Shown here in pieces: positions 36,437 through 47,745 of a stretch of 64,000 nucleotides of DNA. The first letter of the stretch is position 1. Every line of letters starts with the position of its first letter. This DNA is from Agriotes lineatus. Taxonomy: Eukaryota; Arthropoda; Insecta; Coleoptera; Elateridae. The position numbers and the translations under genes were made by a program. The notes below the pieces were generated by a model, which saw only the letters and a list, made by a program, of their open reading frames with translations, ran no database searches and was not told the origin of the DNA. The stretch spans positions 49,927,763 through 49,991,762 of the forward strand of contig OW679202.1 of assembly GCA_940337035.1 (NCBI GenBank), given 5' to 3'.

Positions 36437-36975
36437 TAAGACACTTATCAGACCAGTAGTCCTATATGCTACCGAAATAATGTGCCCGACATAAACGAAA
36501 GAAGAACAACTAAAAGTCCCCGAGAGGAAGATATTAAGATCAATAGTGGGGCCAATTATACGGAAAAAGGTCAACAAAAGCAATATATGAACCACGAACT
36601 CATAGAAGTCATGGAAGGAGAAGAAATCATAAGAATAATGAAATCGCAAAGGATAAGATGATTAGGACACTTAACAATAAAAAAAAGACCGAACTTGTTA
36701 CAAAAAATGAAAGAATGGAGACCTGAACCAAGAAGACCGCTAGGAAGACCAAAGATTCGATGGCACGATGAAGTCATAGAGGATTTAAGGAAAATGAAGG
36801 TGAAGGACTGGAAGACTAAAGCGAAGAACAGAGTGGAATGGAGGAAGATTGTGAAATAATAAAAAACCTACCCGCAACTCTAAGAGAAATTATATTAAGA
36901 AGATAAATGGGGATCAATCCACCCCGGAAAGCGGACTATTTGCTTCAGAAAGAAGCAGCTATATTCTGTACAGAA
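36437..36975 (+). mobile_element. LINE relic, right part with carboxy-terminal domain and 3' end
   Basis: It continues the LINE from 34,385: KTLIRPVVLYATEIMCP, EEQLKVPERKILRSIVGPI, then, with shifts, GRPKIRWHDEVIEDLRKMK and VEWRKIVK before a stop near 36,859. The GRP..RW.D.V...L......W...A..R..WR block closes many insect RTE-type LINEs. A 3' untranslated tail with TATTATTATTG follows near 36,990. Confidence 0.8.
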
Positions 36976-37084
36976 TGGAACGCCTATATTATTATTGTTG
37001 TAAATATAAGAAGCATTTTATATATCCGATATCCATATCCGATATAGGTACTCTTGTAACAGTGGAAGTTTGCTCGGTACGTTT

Positions 37085-37345
37085 GCAATCTACGTTACGA
37101 ATCTTGTTACAAAAAGATTATTATCGTGGTTCATTTCATACCCTTTAAAGTCATTTAGGAGATTTATTATTTTTTTGTATAAAATATTAGAACAATGATC
37201 ATCAAAGCGTTTCCAGTCCTGAAAATGCGTTTCTGCGATAATCTTTTCTCGAGTTTTGAACCTTTTTCCATGCAGCATTCTTCTTAAATATGGGAAGAAA
37301 GGAAAATTGACGGGTGATAGAGTCGGTTAATATTGAGGTTGAACA
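37085..37345 (-). pseudogene. mariner-like transposase carboxy-terminal fragment
   Basis: The minus strand reads PFFPYLRRMLHGKRFKTREK followed by IIAETHFQDWKRFDDHCSNI, matching the pattern after the last catalytic acidic residue in mariner transposases (FLFP.LK..L.G.RF.T.EE...). Only this carboxy-terminal part is present; its host element cannot be delimited. Confidence 0.55.
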
Positions 37346-37859
37346 AAAGTAAGCTTTGGCCAAAAATTCTAAATAATTAAAGAACTGTACATATAGGGCT
37401 ATATATTACCCAGTGCGCGCTGATACCACCAAACGAAATATTAGAAGACGATTTAACATCATCAACTCAAAAACATGTCTTCTTGTGTTCGTAATTTTTT
37501 TATTGGCGTACAACTTCATTTTAGAAAGCCTGTTTAATCATTTTAGTTGCTTGTGTTTGTGGTTGCCCAATTTCATTAATACTGGATATAAATTCCTTAT
37601 AAAATACCTACACTAGAATTGTATTAGAGTTATATTGGGAATCAGTATTCTAGAAAGCAATTGATTTCTAGCTTTATTTACAGTCTTGCCAGTTAAATTC
37701 TTGGAATCGCTGTCAAAAGCCGAATTAGTCTGATCTGCCGTCAATATGCTCAATGCAAATATGTTTTTTAACTAACCCACTTCGTAATCTGGTAAGTCCT
37801 ACGCCAAAAGGGATTATTAAAAATTATAATAAACCCAATAAACAAAGTACTTCTTTGAT

Positions 37860-38200
37860 TAACGCTAATAACCTGTAAATACCTTAGCAGACGAAGAGGA
37901 TACGACTACTGATGATAAAGAGAAGGTCATGTGTTGGAAAGAATATGTCGATGACCTTTCTAATGACCAAGGAAACGGTAATATGGAATACAGATCAGAC
38001 AGTAGTAAGTTAAAAATAACAAAATCGGAAGTAATTGGTGCAGCAAAAACAATTACAAGCAGAAAAATAATAAGACCAAACGCAGTCAATTGGATCGATA
38101 TTGGACCCCGTCACCATTCGCCGTTGAAATATCATTCGTGGCGCTCTTCCCGGAAAACTGGTCTATGGAAACAGTAACCTGGCTACACACAGCACATGCT
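37860..38200 (+). mobile_element. LINE fragment upstream of the RT core
   Basis: The 82-codon frame from 37,929 has WKEYVDDLSNDQGNGNMEY and LKITKSEVIGAAKTI, the usual W.EY...L and ITK.EV..A.K spacer just before the LINE RT domain. The RT core itself is absent. Confidence 0.55.
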
Positions 38201-38449
38201 ACACACACAATATACACCGATATGACAACTTGTAACCTCAAGGTATTATAGTTGGCAACCGAATTGCCCGAGTGGCAGATCTGGGCCTCCACGCCAAAAC
38301 TTCCATACGAACACACATACGCATACATAATGAACTGACTTTCAAGAAACAATTCGGGGAATCGTTATATCAACAATTTAGTTAAAAAAATAACGATTAA
38401 CCAGTGGAAATCTATAATTGGAAGAGCTAAAAGTGAGTAACATAAGAAA

Positions 38450-40100
38450 GCAATTTTACAGTCATCATCATCAAACAACCAGAAACGTTCATTATTGCAT
38501 ATACGCCTCTTCTAGGTGTCTCCAATTTTCTCTGCCTTGCGCAGTTGTGATCCAGTTGATCGAGGTTCGTTTTAGGTCATCTGTCCATCGAGTGGGTAGC
38601 CTTCCGCGACTTTCATGTCTTCTCTAGGTCAACAAATCATCATCAAACAGCCTGCCTGTTGTGTTCATTGTTGGACATGCGCCTGCTCGACACGTTTCCA
38701 GTTCTCCCTTTTCTGGACAGTTGCAATCCCGTTCTTCGAAATTCTTTTCAGGGCATCACTCTTGGTCTCCACTCAAAGACTGTTTTAGTCCATCTGTCAA
38801 TTCTCTCATTTGGCGACGTGTCCAGCTCACCTCCATTTTGATCTTCTGATACGCTCCATGATATCGTCAACCTTAGGTCTTCTGCGTATCTCCCTTTTTT
38901 TACACGATGTCTAAGACTTAAACCATGCTCCTTTGCGCTACACGTAACTTTCTCGCAAATGTTTCAATAATAGTAAAGGTTTCTGCGCCGTATGTTAACA
39001 ACAGCAGGATACAATGATTAAACGCCTTCGGCTTCAAGCTCATCGGAACGTCCCCTCTCAGTATGTCTCTCATTTTGCCATATGCTGCTTACTCTAGAGT
39101 GATCCTGCTGGACAGTTCGCATGTTTGTTTTGTGCCTCTAGATTTTTACCTTATGATCCAGATATACATCATTGTCCACCACGTCCACCCTTGTGTTTTC
39201 AACTTGCATTAGCTCGCTGGGAACCCTGTTAGTCATCATCTTAGTTTTTGTGATGTTTATTTGCATCCCGACTTGAAGCATGTTTTTGGCTTCTCTTAGA
39301 TTATCTGATATAAGAACAATATCATCCGCAAAGCGAAGATGATTGACTCCTTCACCGTCAATAAGTATTCCTTTGTGTAACACAGTTAACATTTTAAATG
39401 CCAAGAACTGAAGCGAACATCTTTGGAAACAGTATCGCTCTGCCACTCTTCCGAGTTTTATCTTTTTGGTGGTAGAATGAATACTTACAGTTGTTGCGTT
39501 TTCGTAGGTATTGTTGACGATGTGGCAGTATCTATGGTTGATTCTAGACCCTTACAACACCCTTAGAATTGCAGGCAGTTCTACTGTATCAAACGCCTTC
39601 CAGAAGTCGACAAATATCAGTCCCAGGGGTCTTCTTTAAGAGAGTTTTCAAACATTGCAGATGGTCATTTTTACTGTATTCAGACAGAAAACCGGCTTGT
39701 CCAAGGGGTTGATAAAACTCTAATCTGGTTTCCAATCTATATGCTATTATTCGGGTATGCAATTTGTGTATATGGTTGAGCAAGCTAATAGACCTGCAAT
39801 TTTCGAGATCTGTTTTGTCTCCCTTTTATGTAAGATGATCATCACTGAGTTCTTTCAGTTAACAGGAATGTTTTAGTCGTGGAGGCATAGATTGAAAAAC
39901 TTTTGAATATTTTTAACTAGTATTTTCCCTCCTATTTTTAACGCCTCCGTAGTTATGTCGTCTTCACTAGGAGCCTTATTATTTACATCTTCTTGAAGAC
40001 ATTAGAAGTTTCATCTATAGAAATGTCAGGAATATCTTCCGATTCTTTGTTTTAGACTTTTCGTTAGAGATATTCTGTTGGACCCAACGTGGACTGGTTG
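38450..40100 (-). mobile_element. RTE-like LINE relic, RT to carboxy terminus
   Basis: The minus strand reads NKAPSEDDITTEALKIGG (about 39,980), NHIHKLHTRIIAYRLETRLE then QPLGQAGFLSEYSKNDHLQC (39,783-39,640), VNHLRFADDIVLISDNLREA (39,360-39,300, FADD catalytic box present) and VGMQINITKTKMMTN. Further down are ERIDRWTKTVF (about 38,800) and, near 38,620-38,520, LPTRWTDDLKRTSINWITTA and RENWRHLEEAY. The segments are in the right order for one element. Several frameshifts and stops make it inactive. Confidence 0.8.
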
Positions 40101-40394
40101 TTGTATAAGGTTTCGTAAACCTTTTCCACTAGACAAACTCCTTTTTGTTGTTTATGATTTTGCCAGTTTGAGTCTTCAGTTTGATAATTTCGTTTTACGT
40201 TTTCGGATTTTTCTTTCATTATTTTCATACTTTTATTTTTTTCGATGGTTTGTACTATTTTTCACTTTTATAACTTCGTCTATCCTCCTTTATAGCTCTT
40301 AAAATTTCCTTCTTTATTTTTCTTATAATCTGTTGGTTAGTATTTTAGTCGCTTTTTAATGTTATCCTTTTTTCCATTTTTTACTTCTCTAGAT

Positions 40395-40605
40395 GGCCAC
40401 TAGATTAGTCTCTACCATCCACCTGTCTGGCAACGTGGCCCGCCCACCTGCATTTCAGTCTTGTAATAAGATCTGTGAAGTCTTGTACTCCTGTCCTTTT
40501 ACGTAGTTCTTCGTTTCTCACTCGGTCTCGTAGAGAAGCCGAACATCGGCCTTTCCATTTGTCGTTCAGTTTTGCGTAATTTATTATTATTGCACTCATG
40601 GCATT
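40395..40605 (-). mobile_element. Second RTE-like LINE carboxy-terminal fragment
   Basis: The 64-codon minus-strand frame reads LRDRVRNEELRKRTGVQDFT followed by RLKCRWAGHVARQVDGRD, the standard LRDR.RNE.IR..T...D......LKW.WAGH.AR segment. It lies upstream of another element's RT core, so it must belong to a separate copy. Confidence 0.75.
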
Positions 40606-40839
40606 AGCTTAATGTGAAAATACTCTCTGAAACGTTTTTGTGACGTGATATAACTCATGCCGTTTATTGGCGAAATACCCAATAAACAGCATGAGTTAAT
40701 GTTGAAGATAAAACTAATTAGATGTTGATCATTTAGTCATATTTTACAAATATTGAGAAATACTGATTAGTATAGGAAACCAAAACTACAATGATAATAT
40801 CATAATAGACCACTGCCAAAGAACAACGAAAACTACAAT

Positions 40840-41390
40840 ATTTGGGACATACGTTGCGAGGGAAAATGATTCATCTCCTGCAAGTCACAATGTAAAGAAA
40901 GTCCTTTTTCTTCTTGTAATAGGTCTGCGACCTGTTTATGATCATATTCTAATCTTGGGAAGTTAGAAGTTTTACTATCCACCTTCTGGTTTGTTATCCC
41001 TCGCAATTTTGAGTAGCCTATTATTTCTCATTAGCATAAGGTGTGCTTTCTATTCTCTTCCCCATCTAACCACGTCTTGTATACCTTAGCCTTATGTCTT
41101 TTGGGAGGCATCTACTCTTGTTACTAATGTGTAGGTTATAATCGGTCAGATACACGTTTTGTATAGTTTAACGTTTATTGTTCCATATGTCCTTCGGTTA
41201 TCCCGATACTGTTGTTGCTTTGTTAGCTTGTGCTCTAACTTCTGAGCTCATTCTTCTGTTGCTTGAGATTTCAATCTCTAAGTATTTGAATGTTATTGTC
41301 TGTTCAATCATTTTATCTTTGCATCATTTGGTTCCTTAAAGGTAACTAGGGATTTGGTTTTGTCTATAGTACCTAAGTTGTGCTTTCTTG
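40840..41390 (-). mobile_element. LINE carboxy-terminal fragment
   Basis: Minus-strand frames give KYLEIEISSNRRMSSEVRAQ then ANKATTVSG near 41,290-41,190, followed by a degraded Y.T...P...Y segment. The YL.I.ISS...L..EVR.Q..KA....G pattern follows the RT active site in several insect LINEs. Confidence 0.55.
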
Positions 41391-41966
41391 CTATAAAACG
41401 TATTTATTAGTTTTTGCAAATTGCATATTTAAGTTGGCCCCTTCTATATCCCTATATCCACATATTGTTGCAACTAAAGATGAAGGGTCAACCAAAGATA
41501 TTAAAAATACAATTTAAAAATGACCTCAAAGGTAAGAAAATACTCTGGATGCAAGTATCATATTTTGTTTGTAGATCGTCTACTGCAAATGCACAAGTTT
41601 TTCTCTATGTATGTCATGTTAACTCCGATATCTTTAAGAAGCATGTCGGAGAACACATCAGTATTGTTATTGATCACAACCATTTTCTGCGTCTGGCGCT
41701 TGGTGCATGTTCATGAGACGTTTTTCCAAGATGAACTACTTTGGATCAGCTTTTAATCATCTAGTAAGGTGGCAACATTACTCAATGTGGTCAGGAATAT
41801 CTAACTGAAGTACCCAAACAGGCAGGATCACAAATTGAGCAGAGAAGAGTTTAAAATAGCATGCTATACCAATTGCGCGTTCTAATAGCAAAAGGGGAAA
41901 CGAAGTTGCTAAAAGCACTCTACTCGCTAGATCTGACAGGTATAAAGCATAACATAGAAGTAGTAG

Positions 41967-42066
41967 NNNNNNNNNNNNNNNNNNNNNNNNNNNNNNNNNN
42001 NNNNNNNNNNNNNNNNNNNNNNNNNNNNNNNNNNNNNNNNNNNNNNNNNNNNNNNNNNNNNNNNNN
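41967..42066. other. Assembly gap, 100 N
   Basis: Exactly 100 N, the conventional placeholder for a gap of unknown size. Distances across it should not be trusted. Confidence 0.97.
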
Positions 42067-44096
42067 GTGGGTAAACAGCTAGTTGATAATAAAACTAAAG
42101 TTGAAGCCATACTAGTATTACTCAACACTGCTTGTGGTATCAACTTGCAATGCTAATTCTCTTTAATGAGTGGGCTAAATAGATTCAACTATGTTAGTTA
42201 GAAAGCACAAAAATCTTACTTTTGTGTAAAATGTTTTACAGTGGCTTTTAAATGTTTAATTAAACTGTTACAAAGTAGCAGTGACAAAAATACACCTAAA
42301 TCGTTTCTACGTTACATAAGAAGTCCACATTTTTTAGTATTCAATATCATAATACCTATATAACATAATTTACTTTCCGACTGTTTCTCAATATTAATTT
42401 GATGTCATGAGTAAAGAAAAATAAAATGAAAATTACGCCAATATGTTTAAAAACACTAATATTCGGTGATTGGCTACCAATCCACAGGTGCTAGTTTTTG
42501 AGCTTTATCCAAATTATGTGGCACCCAATGCGTGCATAGCTTTTTGGCACCCAAATATTGGTGAAGAATTGTGTTGATTGCAGTCCCCGAGATGCTTAAG
42601 GATGCCTCAATTTTAAAGTGACCAACCCTACTGTTTTATCCAGGGACAGTACTCTTTTTGTTAGCACTGTCCTCGGTAAGTAATAATATTACAAAAACCC
42701 AATAAACGTACTGGGTTTTAGAACGTGTCCTAGGAAGGACGGGGTCCACCCACCACAAAATACCAATCCACTATTGTTTATACTCAAATATTAGTAGTGT
42801 CATTACGATCCATCCTTACTGTAAAAAGTAATTTGAAGTACTTATATTTAATTTTTTGAGATGACAAGAAAGAATGATTCCATTTTTATAAGTAAATTAT
42901 TCATAAAAAGGAGTTGGAAGAGCAAAGTTGAGTAGCAGGGTACAGAAGTTAAACTTTTGTAGTTTTTATTCACTAGGTATTTTTGAAAAATATATTTTAT
43001 TTTTTTGTAGAAAAAATTATTTGTTTTTCTACATAAAAAATGCTTAAGTGTAATGAATGTATCCTTGTCATTAATTTTCATTATTTCTATGAAAAAGGTT
43101 AAATCGATTTAACAAGTTCAAGTTACAAGTTAGGGATGTCAAAAAAAAAAACACGAAACTGTGTCCCTGGTTTTTGGTTTTCTGCAGTTGCTAACATTAG
43201 GTTAGTACACTGTAAAGCATTGGAGGTTTTAGCCTGATCTGAGTCATGTTTGAAAATAGTTATTTATTCAATTCTTATGTTTCTTGTAGTTTAAACTATT
43301 CATTTCAGAAGCATAAAATAGTATAAACAATACAAGCCGATAAAGTAAAATTTTATCCATGAATGAATCGTTTAACGTCGAGAAGAAGTTCAGACGTTAA
43401 ATGATTCAAGAGTGAACAATAATAACTTTTACCAGAACTCACATATTATAGAGGCATAATTACACTGAAATCAGTTGTATTATGTAGGCCATAAACCCTA
43501 TGAGTTTTCATAGCCATAAACCCCCATCAGTTTTATAGCCATGAGACCCTAGAGTTTTTATAACCATAAACACCCTAGAGTTTTTAATTTATTAAAAACA
43601 CTGTCAATCTATGTCAAATTCGAGATTTTGCAGATTATGTTTTTTTAAGGTATGTATTTAGTAGAGTGTGTTTTGCCTAGAATATAAGGTAAAAATAAGA
43701 GTGTTGTATTTTTTTAATGTCGTTTCTCTGTACATGGGCGTTATTGTTTTGTGTATCGAAAAATGTTTCGAACAAGGAGTCTCGGGATAACCATTATCTT
43801 TTAAAACATTTAGAATAAAATAATTTTTCTTTTATTCGCCAGAAAAAAAAAAGATTCAGAGATTTGTAATTTTAAAGGTATTACCTTATCGCAGAAAAAA
43901 TTTAGAAAAAAAATATGGGTATTTTAGAAGATCTAATAATAAAATATGGGTAAAGGACGACAAGGGGGTAATTATGTTTAATAAAAAACATTCGTAGAAC
44001 TATGGGACCACATGGTAGTAACAAAAGATGAATTTTAAAACTTTTAAAATAACCTTTTATAAACGGAGAATGATAGAAAAAATTACGATTCAGTGC
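42067..44096. other. AT-rich stretch with a small 26-bp minisatellite
   Basis: No gene was recognised. At 43,487-43,586 there are four imperfect 26-bp units like AGCCATAAACCCCCATCAG followed by TTTTAT. Confidence 0.4.
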
Positions 44097-44339
44097 CTTA
44101 TAGATACACCAAAAATTCCAAAAACATGTTTAAGGCATAGTAACATCATGTTAGAATTAAAAGCTGATGAAATGTAACCTTAGCTAAACAAAAATAAAGG
44201 ATTTTGTATTATTACTGTATTTTTAATTATCATATGGTTAAGAAAGGGTGGGGAGGCTGCTATTCGACTACCCTGTTTTCGACTACCATCTCAAGGTTAC
44301 CAATATAGCCTTGCAGGCTACACTAGCAGGTAAGCAGAC

Positions 44340-44702
44340 TGTAAGACAGACGGACAGCTGGACAAGTAGACAGGTAAAACAGGTAGACAGGCAGACATGT
44401 AGACAGGTAGACATGTAGACAACTAGACAAGTAGGACAGGTAGACCGGTAAAACAGATTAGACAGGTAGATATGTAGATAGCTAGACAGGTAGACTAGTA
44501 AAACAGGTAGACAGACAGGCAGGCAGGCAGGCAGGCAGGCCGGCAGGGCAGGCCGGCAGGCAGACAGACAAACAGGACAGACATTTCAAGCAGGCAGGAC
44601 AGGCAGGCAGAAAGACAAAACAGGCAGACAGACAGACAGGTAGACAGACAAAACAGACAGGCAGGCAGGCAGGCAGACAGACAGTCAGGCAGGCAGACAG
44701 GA
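44340..44702. repeat. CAGG/CAGA tetranucleotide array, left arm
   Basis: Interspersed CAGG, CAGA and TAGA units with TAGACAGG dominating toward the outer end and CAGGCAGG toward the centre. Confidence 0.9.
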
Positions 44703-44795
44703 CACTCCTGTGTTGTTGGATTCGGCTTTTCGCCTCGTCCAACAATGTTCACAGTCGTCTGGGAATGTTTACGATTTTTTGTCCAAGATACACAT

Positions 44796-45083
44796 TGTCT
44801 GTCTGTCCTGTCTGCCTGTCGCCTGTTTTTGCCTGTCTGTCTGTCTGTCTGCCTGCCTGCTTGATTGTCTGTCTGTCTGTCCTGTCTGTCCTGTCTGCCT
44901 GTCTACCTGTCTGCTTGCCTACCTGAATTTCCTATTTTGCCTGCCTGTCTGCCCTGTCTGTCCTGTCTGTCCTATCTGTCTGTCTGCGTGTCTACCTACC
45001 TGCCTGCCTGCCTGTTTTGTCTGTCCTTTTTACCTGCCTGTCTACCTGCCCTGGGCTGCCTGTCTGTCTGCCTGTCTGCCTGT

Positions 45084-45116
<33 letters not shown>

Positions 45117-45395
45117 TGTCTGTCTGTCTGTCAGCCTGCCTGCCTACCTGCCTGCCTGCCTGCCTGTCTACCTTTCTACCTGTCTACCAGTCTGTCTGTC
45201 TACCTGTCTACCTGTCTAGCTGTCCACCTGTCTACCTGTGTACTTGTCTACCGGTCTACCTGTTTACGTGTCTAGTTGTCTACCTGTCTAGCTGTCTACC
45301 TGTTTACCTGTCTGCCTGTCTATCTGTCTACCTGTTTACCTGTCTACTTGTCTACCTGTCCACCTGTCTACCTGTCCGTCTGTCTTACAGTCTGC
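44796..45395. repeat. CCTG/TCTG tetranucleotide array, right arm
   Basis: It is the inverted counterpart of the left array and shows the same gradient: CCTGCCTG near the centre, CTGTCTAC toward the outside. Confidence 0.9.
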
Positions 45396-45697
45396 TTACC
45401 TGCTAGTGTAGCCTGCAAGGCTATATGGGTGACCTTGAAATGGTAGTCGAAACAGGGTAGTCGAATAGCAGCCTCTTCACCTTTCCTTAACTATCTGATA
45501 ATTAAACTACAGTAATAATACGAATGCTTTCTTTTGTTTAGCTAAGATTACAGTTTATCAGCCTTTATTCTAACATGAGGTACTATGCTTATACATGTTT
45601 TGGTATTTTGGTGTATATATCCGCTATTATTGGTTACCAATCTGTTTGTTAACCTGGACTGGTCATTTGACAAACAAATTTGTTGTATATTTTAACT

Positions 45698-46409
45698 CTA
45701 GCATTCGAACCATGTTAAACAATCAATTCCAACTGTTTTATCGTTATCCACAATCACATTATATTTTTTCTTGGACTCTCCTTGGTGACAAAAATTACGC
45801 TTAGTAGTCAAATAATGGCCCATTTCTATCTTGTTAAGTATTTCTGCAAAATCTTGCGTTTTATCCAAATCCATAAGGTAAAAGTCATCGACTTGAAGCG
45901 GTTTTAAAATTTCTGGTATTTCTTCTAACAGGGTCTGCACATTAACTTCGGTTAGTTCAACTTTGTACGGAATTACTACTGGATGTTTATATTCTTTATT
46001 AATATTTTTCAGTCCTTTCTTTCCAATAACTTGTATAATTCCTCTTGCCATCCTGTTCTCGCTTTGTAGAAGATAAGGAAATTTTGCTTTTACTCCATGT
46101 CTAGCAGAAATAAATTTCCCACGTAAGTGACTGTACCAACTACCACATATCTTCTTCTTAACAATAAGAACACTTTTTTGTTCGCAATCTACACGGTTCT
46201 GTAATCGGCGTCACTAAATATAAATTGCTGCTGGTAAGGAGTTGTTCGCCTTCTGTATAATTTATATTTCCAACATCTGAAATTAAGTTGTTGTTGTTGT
46301 TGTCGAGACTTTCTACTAATAGCCAGAGTCCGAATCTCTCGTTAGTTGGTTTTATTTTATTTGCCAAGAGCTGGGTAACACTATATACTTTAGAGGAGCC
46401 CATGTTCAC
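45698..46409 (-). pseudogene. Unrecognised protein-coding relic between two copies of the foldback terminus
   Basis: Two minus-strand frames, 46,409-46,158 (83 codons) and 46,051-45,698 (117 codons), belong to one coding region. The second frame stays open upstream of its ATG to about 46,160 (KKKICGSWYSHLRGKF), so a single frameshift near 46,170-46,190 joins them. The N-terminal part starts MNMGSSKVYSVTQLLANKI. The later part has PVVIPYKVELTEVNVQTL and DFYLMDLDKTQDFAEI and stops soon after VGIDCLTWFEC, close to where the foldback arm begins. Composition is protein-like and charged, unlike the repeat frames around it. I cannot name the family. The DLDKTQDF and VGIDCLTW blocks faintly recall replication-initiator-like proteins of mobile elements, but this is a weak impression. 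It may be the broken gene of the element that owns these termini. Confidence 0.45.
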
Positions 46410-46586
46410 AGTTTCAGCTACTTCACAATACTAAATTTAAACTGGGAAATTTGAATTATATACCTAACCATAGTAAGTCACCTCTCTCCACACCAGTTTT
46501 AATCTACTTTGCAAGCAAAAATGAAGAAGACGTGACAAGCAGAAATCTGCAAGAATACACAGGAACTGGTTTGAACCTGTCAGTCT

Positions 46587-46740
46587 TCCTGCCTGCTTGC
46601 CTGTCTGTCTGCCTGTTTAGCTGTCTAGCTTTCTGCCCGTCTATCTGTGTATCTGTCTACCTGTTTACCTGTTTACCTGTCTAGCTGTCTACCTGTCTAT
46701 CTATCTACCTGCCTACCTACCTACCTGTCTACTTGTCTAA
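46587..46740. repeat. CTGT/CCTG array next to a third foldback terminus
   Basis: Units CCTG, TCTG and CTAC are followed by the terminus block at 46,750-46,805 (ACCTGCTAGTGTAGCCTG, AAGGCTATATGGGTGACC), in the same orientation as the block at 45,395-45,475. Confidence 0.85.
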
Positions 46741-46945
46741 TAGTTTGATTACCTGCTAGTGTAGCCTGTAAGGCTATATGGGTGACCTTGAGATGGTAGC
46801 CGAATACCAGCCCAACCCCCCTTTCTTACCTATATGAATTTCCCGCCAAAATAATGAGCAGAATTTGAATTTCCCGCAAAAAACCTACCCATAATGTCAA
46901 TTTACCGCCAGAAAGATGAGCAGAATTTAAATTTTCCGCCAAAAA

Positions 46946-47002
46946 CCTGCGCAGAAACCTGCGCAAGAACCTGCGCAGAAATCTGCTCAGAAACCTGCGC
47001 AG
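46946..47002. repeat. 12-bp tandem repeat CCTGCGCAGAAA, about five units
   Basis: The units are CCTGCGCAGAAA with small changes and are preceded by AATTTCCCGCCAAA blocks (46,835-46,945). The same blocks occur inverted (GGCGGTAAATTAAAATTCTG) at 54,520-54,720. Confidence 0.85.
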
Positions 47003-47264
47003 TAGACATGTTTGGTCTAGAATCGCCATAACTACACTTTGGCTCCGCTCCCCAGGGTTATGTGACATGTCGCTGTAGAATAAATACAGCTGCCTCGGAC
47101 GACTCATCGCCTTTCTTTTCCTGACCTTTCTTCCATTCTCTACCCCTCCTTTCTCTCACCCATACTACAGTTTCCCCGTTCTTGGCTGAAGAGGGACGTC
47201 CGGTTTGCGGTTGCTTGGGCAGATGACAAGATAATAAAGATTACACCTTTGCGGTTTCACTTCC

Positions 47265-47525
47265 GGCTCCCACGATAAATTTTGGGGCTAAAAGTCTAAT
47301 TTTGAAAATCAAAATTTCAAAAATATGGAAAAACAGGATTCCTACCCTTATCAAAACTTTCCCAGGCTCAAGTGATCCCAAGGCTTTTTCCAAAAATATG
47401 GAAAAACAAGATTCCCACGATGAATTTTGGGGCTAAAAGTCTAATTCTGAAATTTTTACAACATACCCATGATGCATTTTGGGGATTAGTCTAATTTTGA
47501 ACTTTTTTTTTCCAAAAATATGGAA
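47265..47525. repeat. Short tandem blocks around GGGGCTAAAAGTCTAATTTT
   Basis: Three successive copies of TTTTGGGGCTAAAAGTCTAA with AAAATATGGAAAA spacers. Two more copies lie at 50,440-50,525. They lead into 33-bp minisatellite units (47,575-47,640) like those at 6.1 kb. Confidence 0.7.
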
Positions 47526-47745
47526 AACAAGGTTCCCATGCCTATCAAAATTTTTCCACGTTGAGCTGTCCCAAGGAGCGGAGCCTCCTTGGAGAGGGGC
47601 GGAGTACCGAGGGCCCCCTTGGAGAGGGGCGGAGCCCTAGAACCCCTTCACACTGGGGAAAAGCCCCGCTCACAAAAAGTGAGGTTACAAGCGCGTAACA
47701 AAAAGTGGAGTTATGTTTTCGGTCTCAGCCGACCCCTTACCTACT

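Larger units (their letters stand above)
44097..45620. mobile_element. 1.5-kb palindrome with tetranucleotide-repeat arms (foldback-like)
   Basis: The left arm (about 44,097-44,702) and the right arm (about 44,794-45,620) are reverse complements around a 90-bp unique centre. Outermost is about 150 bp of ordinary sequence (ACACCAAAAATTCC..., GTTTAGCTAAGGTTACA...), then a terminus-like block (GGTAGTCGAA, AGCCTTGCAGGCTACACTAG, about 44,250-44,335 and 45,395-45,475). Inside that come hundreds of bases of CAGG/CAGA/TAGA units, written as CCTG/TCTG on the right. Open frames rich in CLPACLPVCLS are artefacts of the array. No transposase lies within the palindrome. Confidence 0.75.

Noticed and set aside
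41778..42143. 121-codon frame across the gap
   Set aside because: It runs through 100 N, so the open frame is artificial.
44482..45406. Long open frames rich in Cys-Leu-Pro-Ala-Cys and similar repeats on both strands
   Set aside because: They are translations of tetranucleotide arrays, which stay open in several frames at once.
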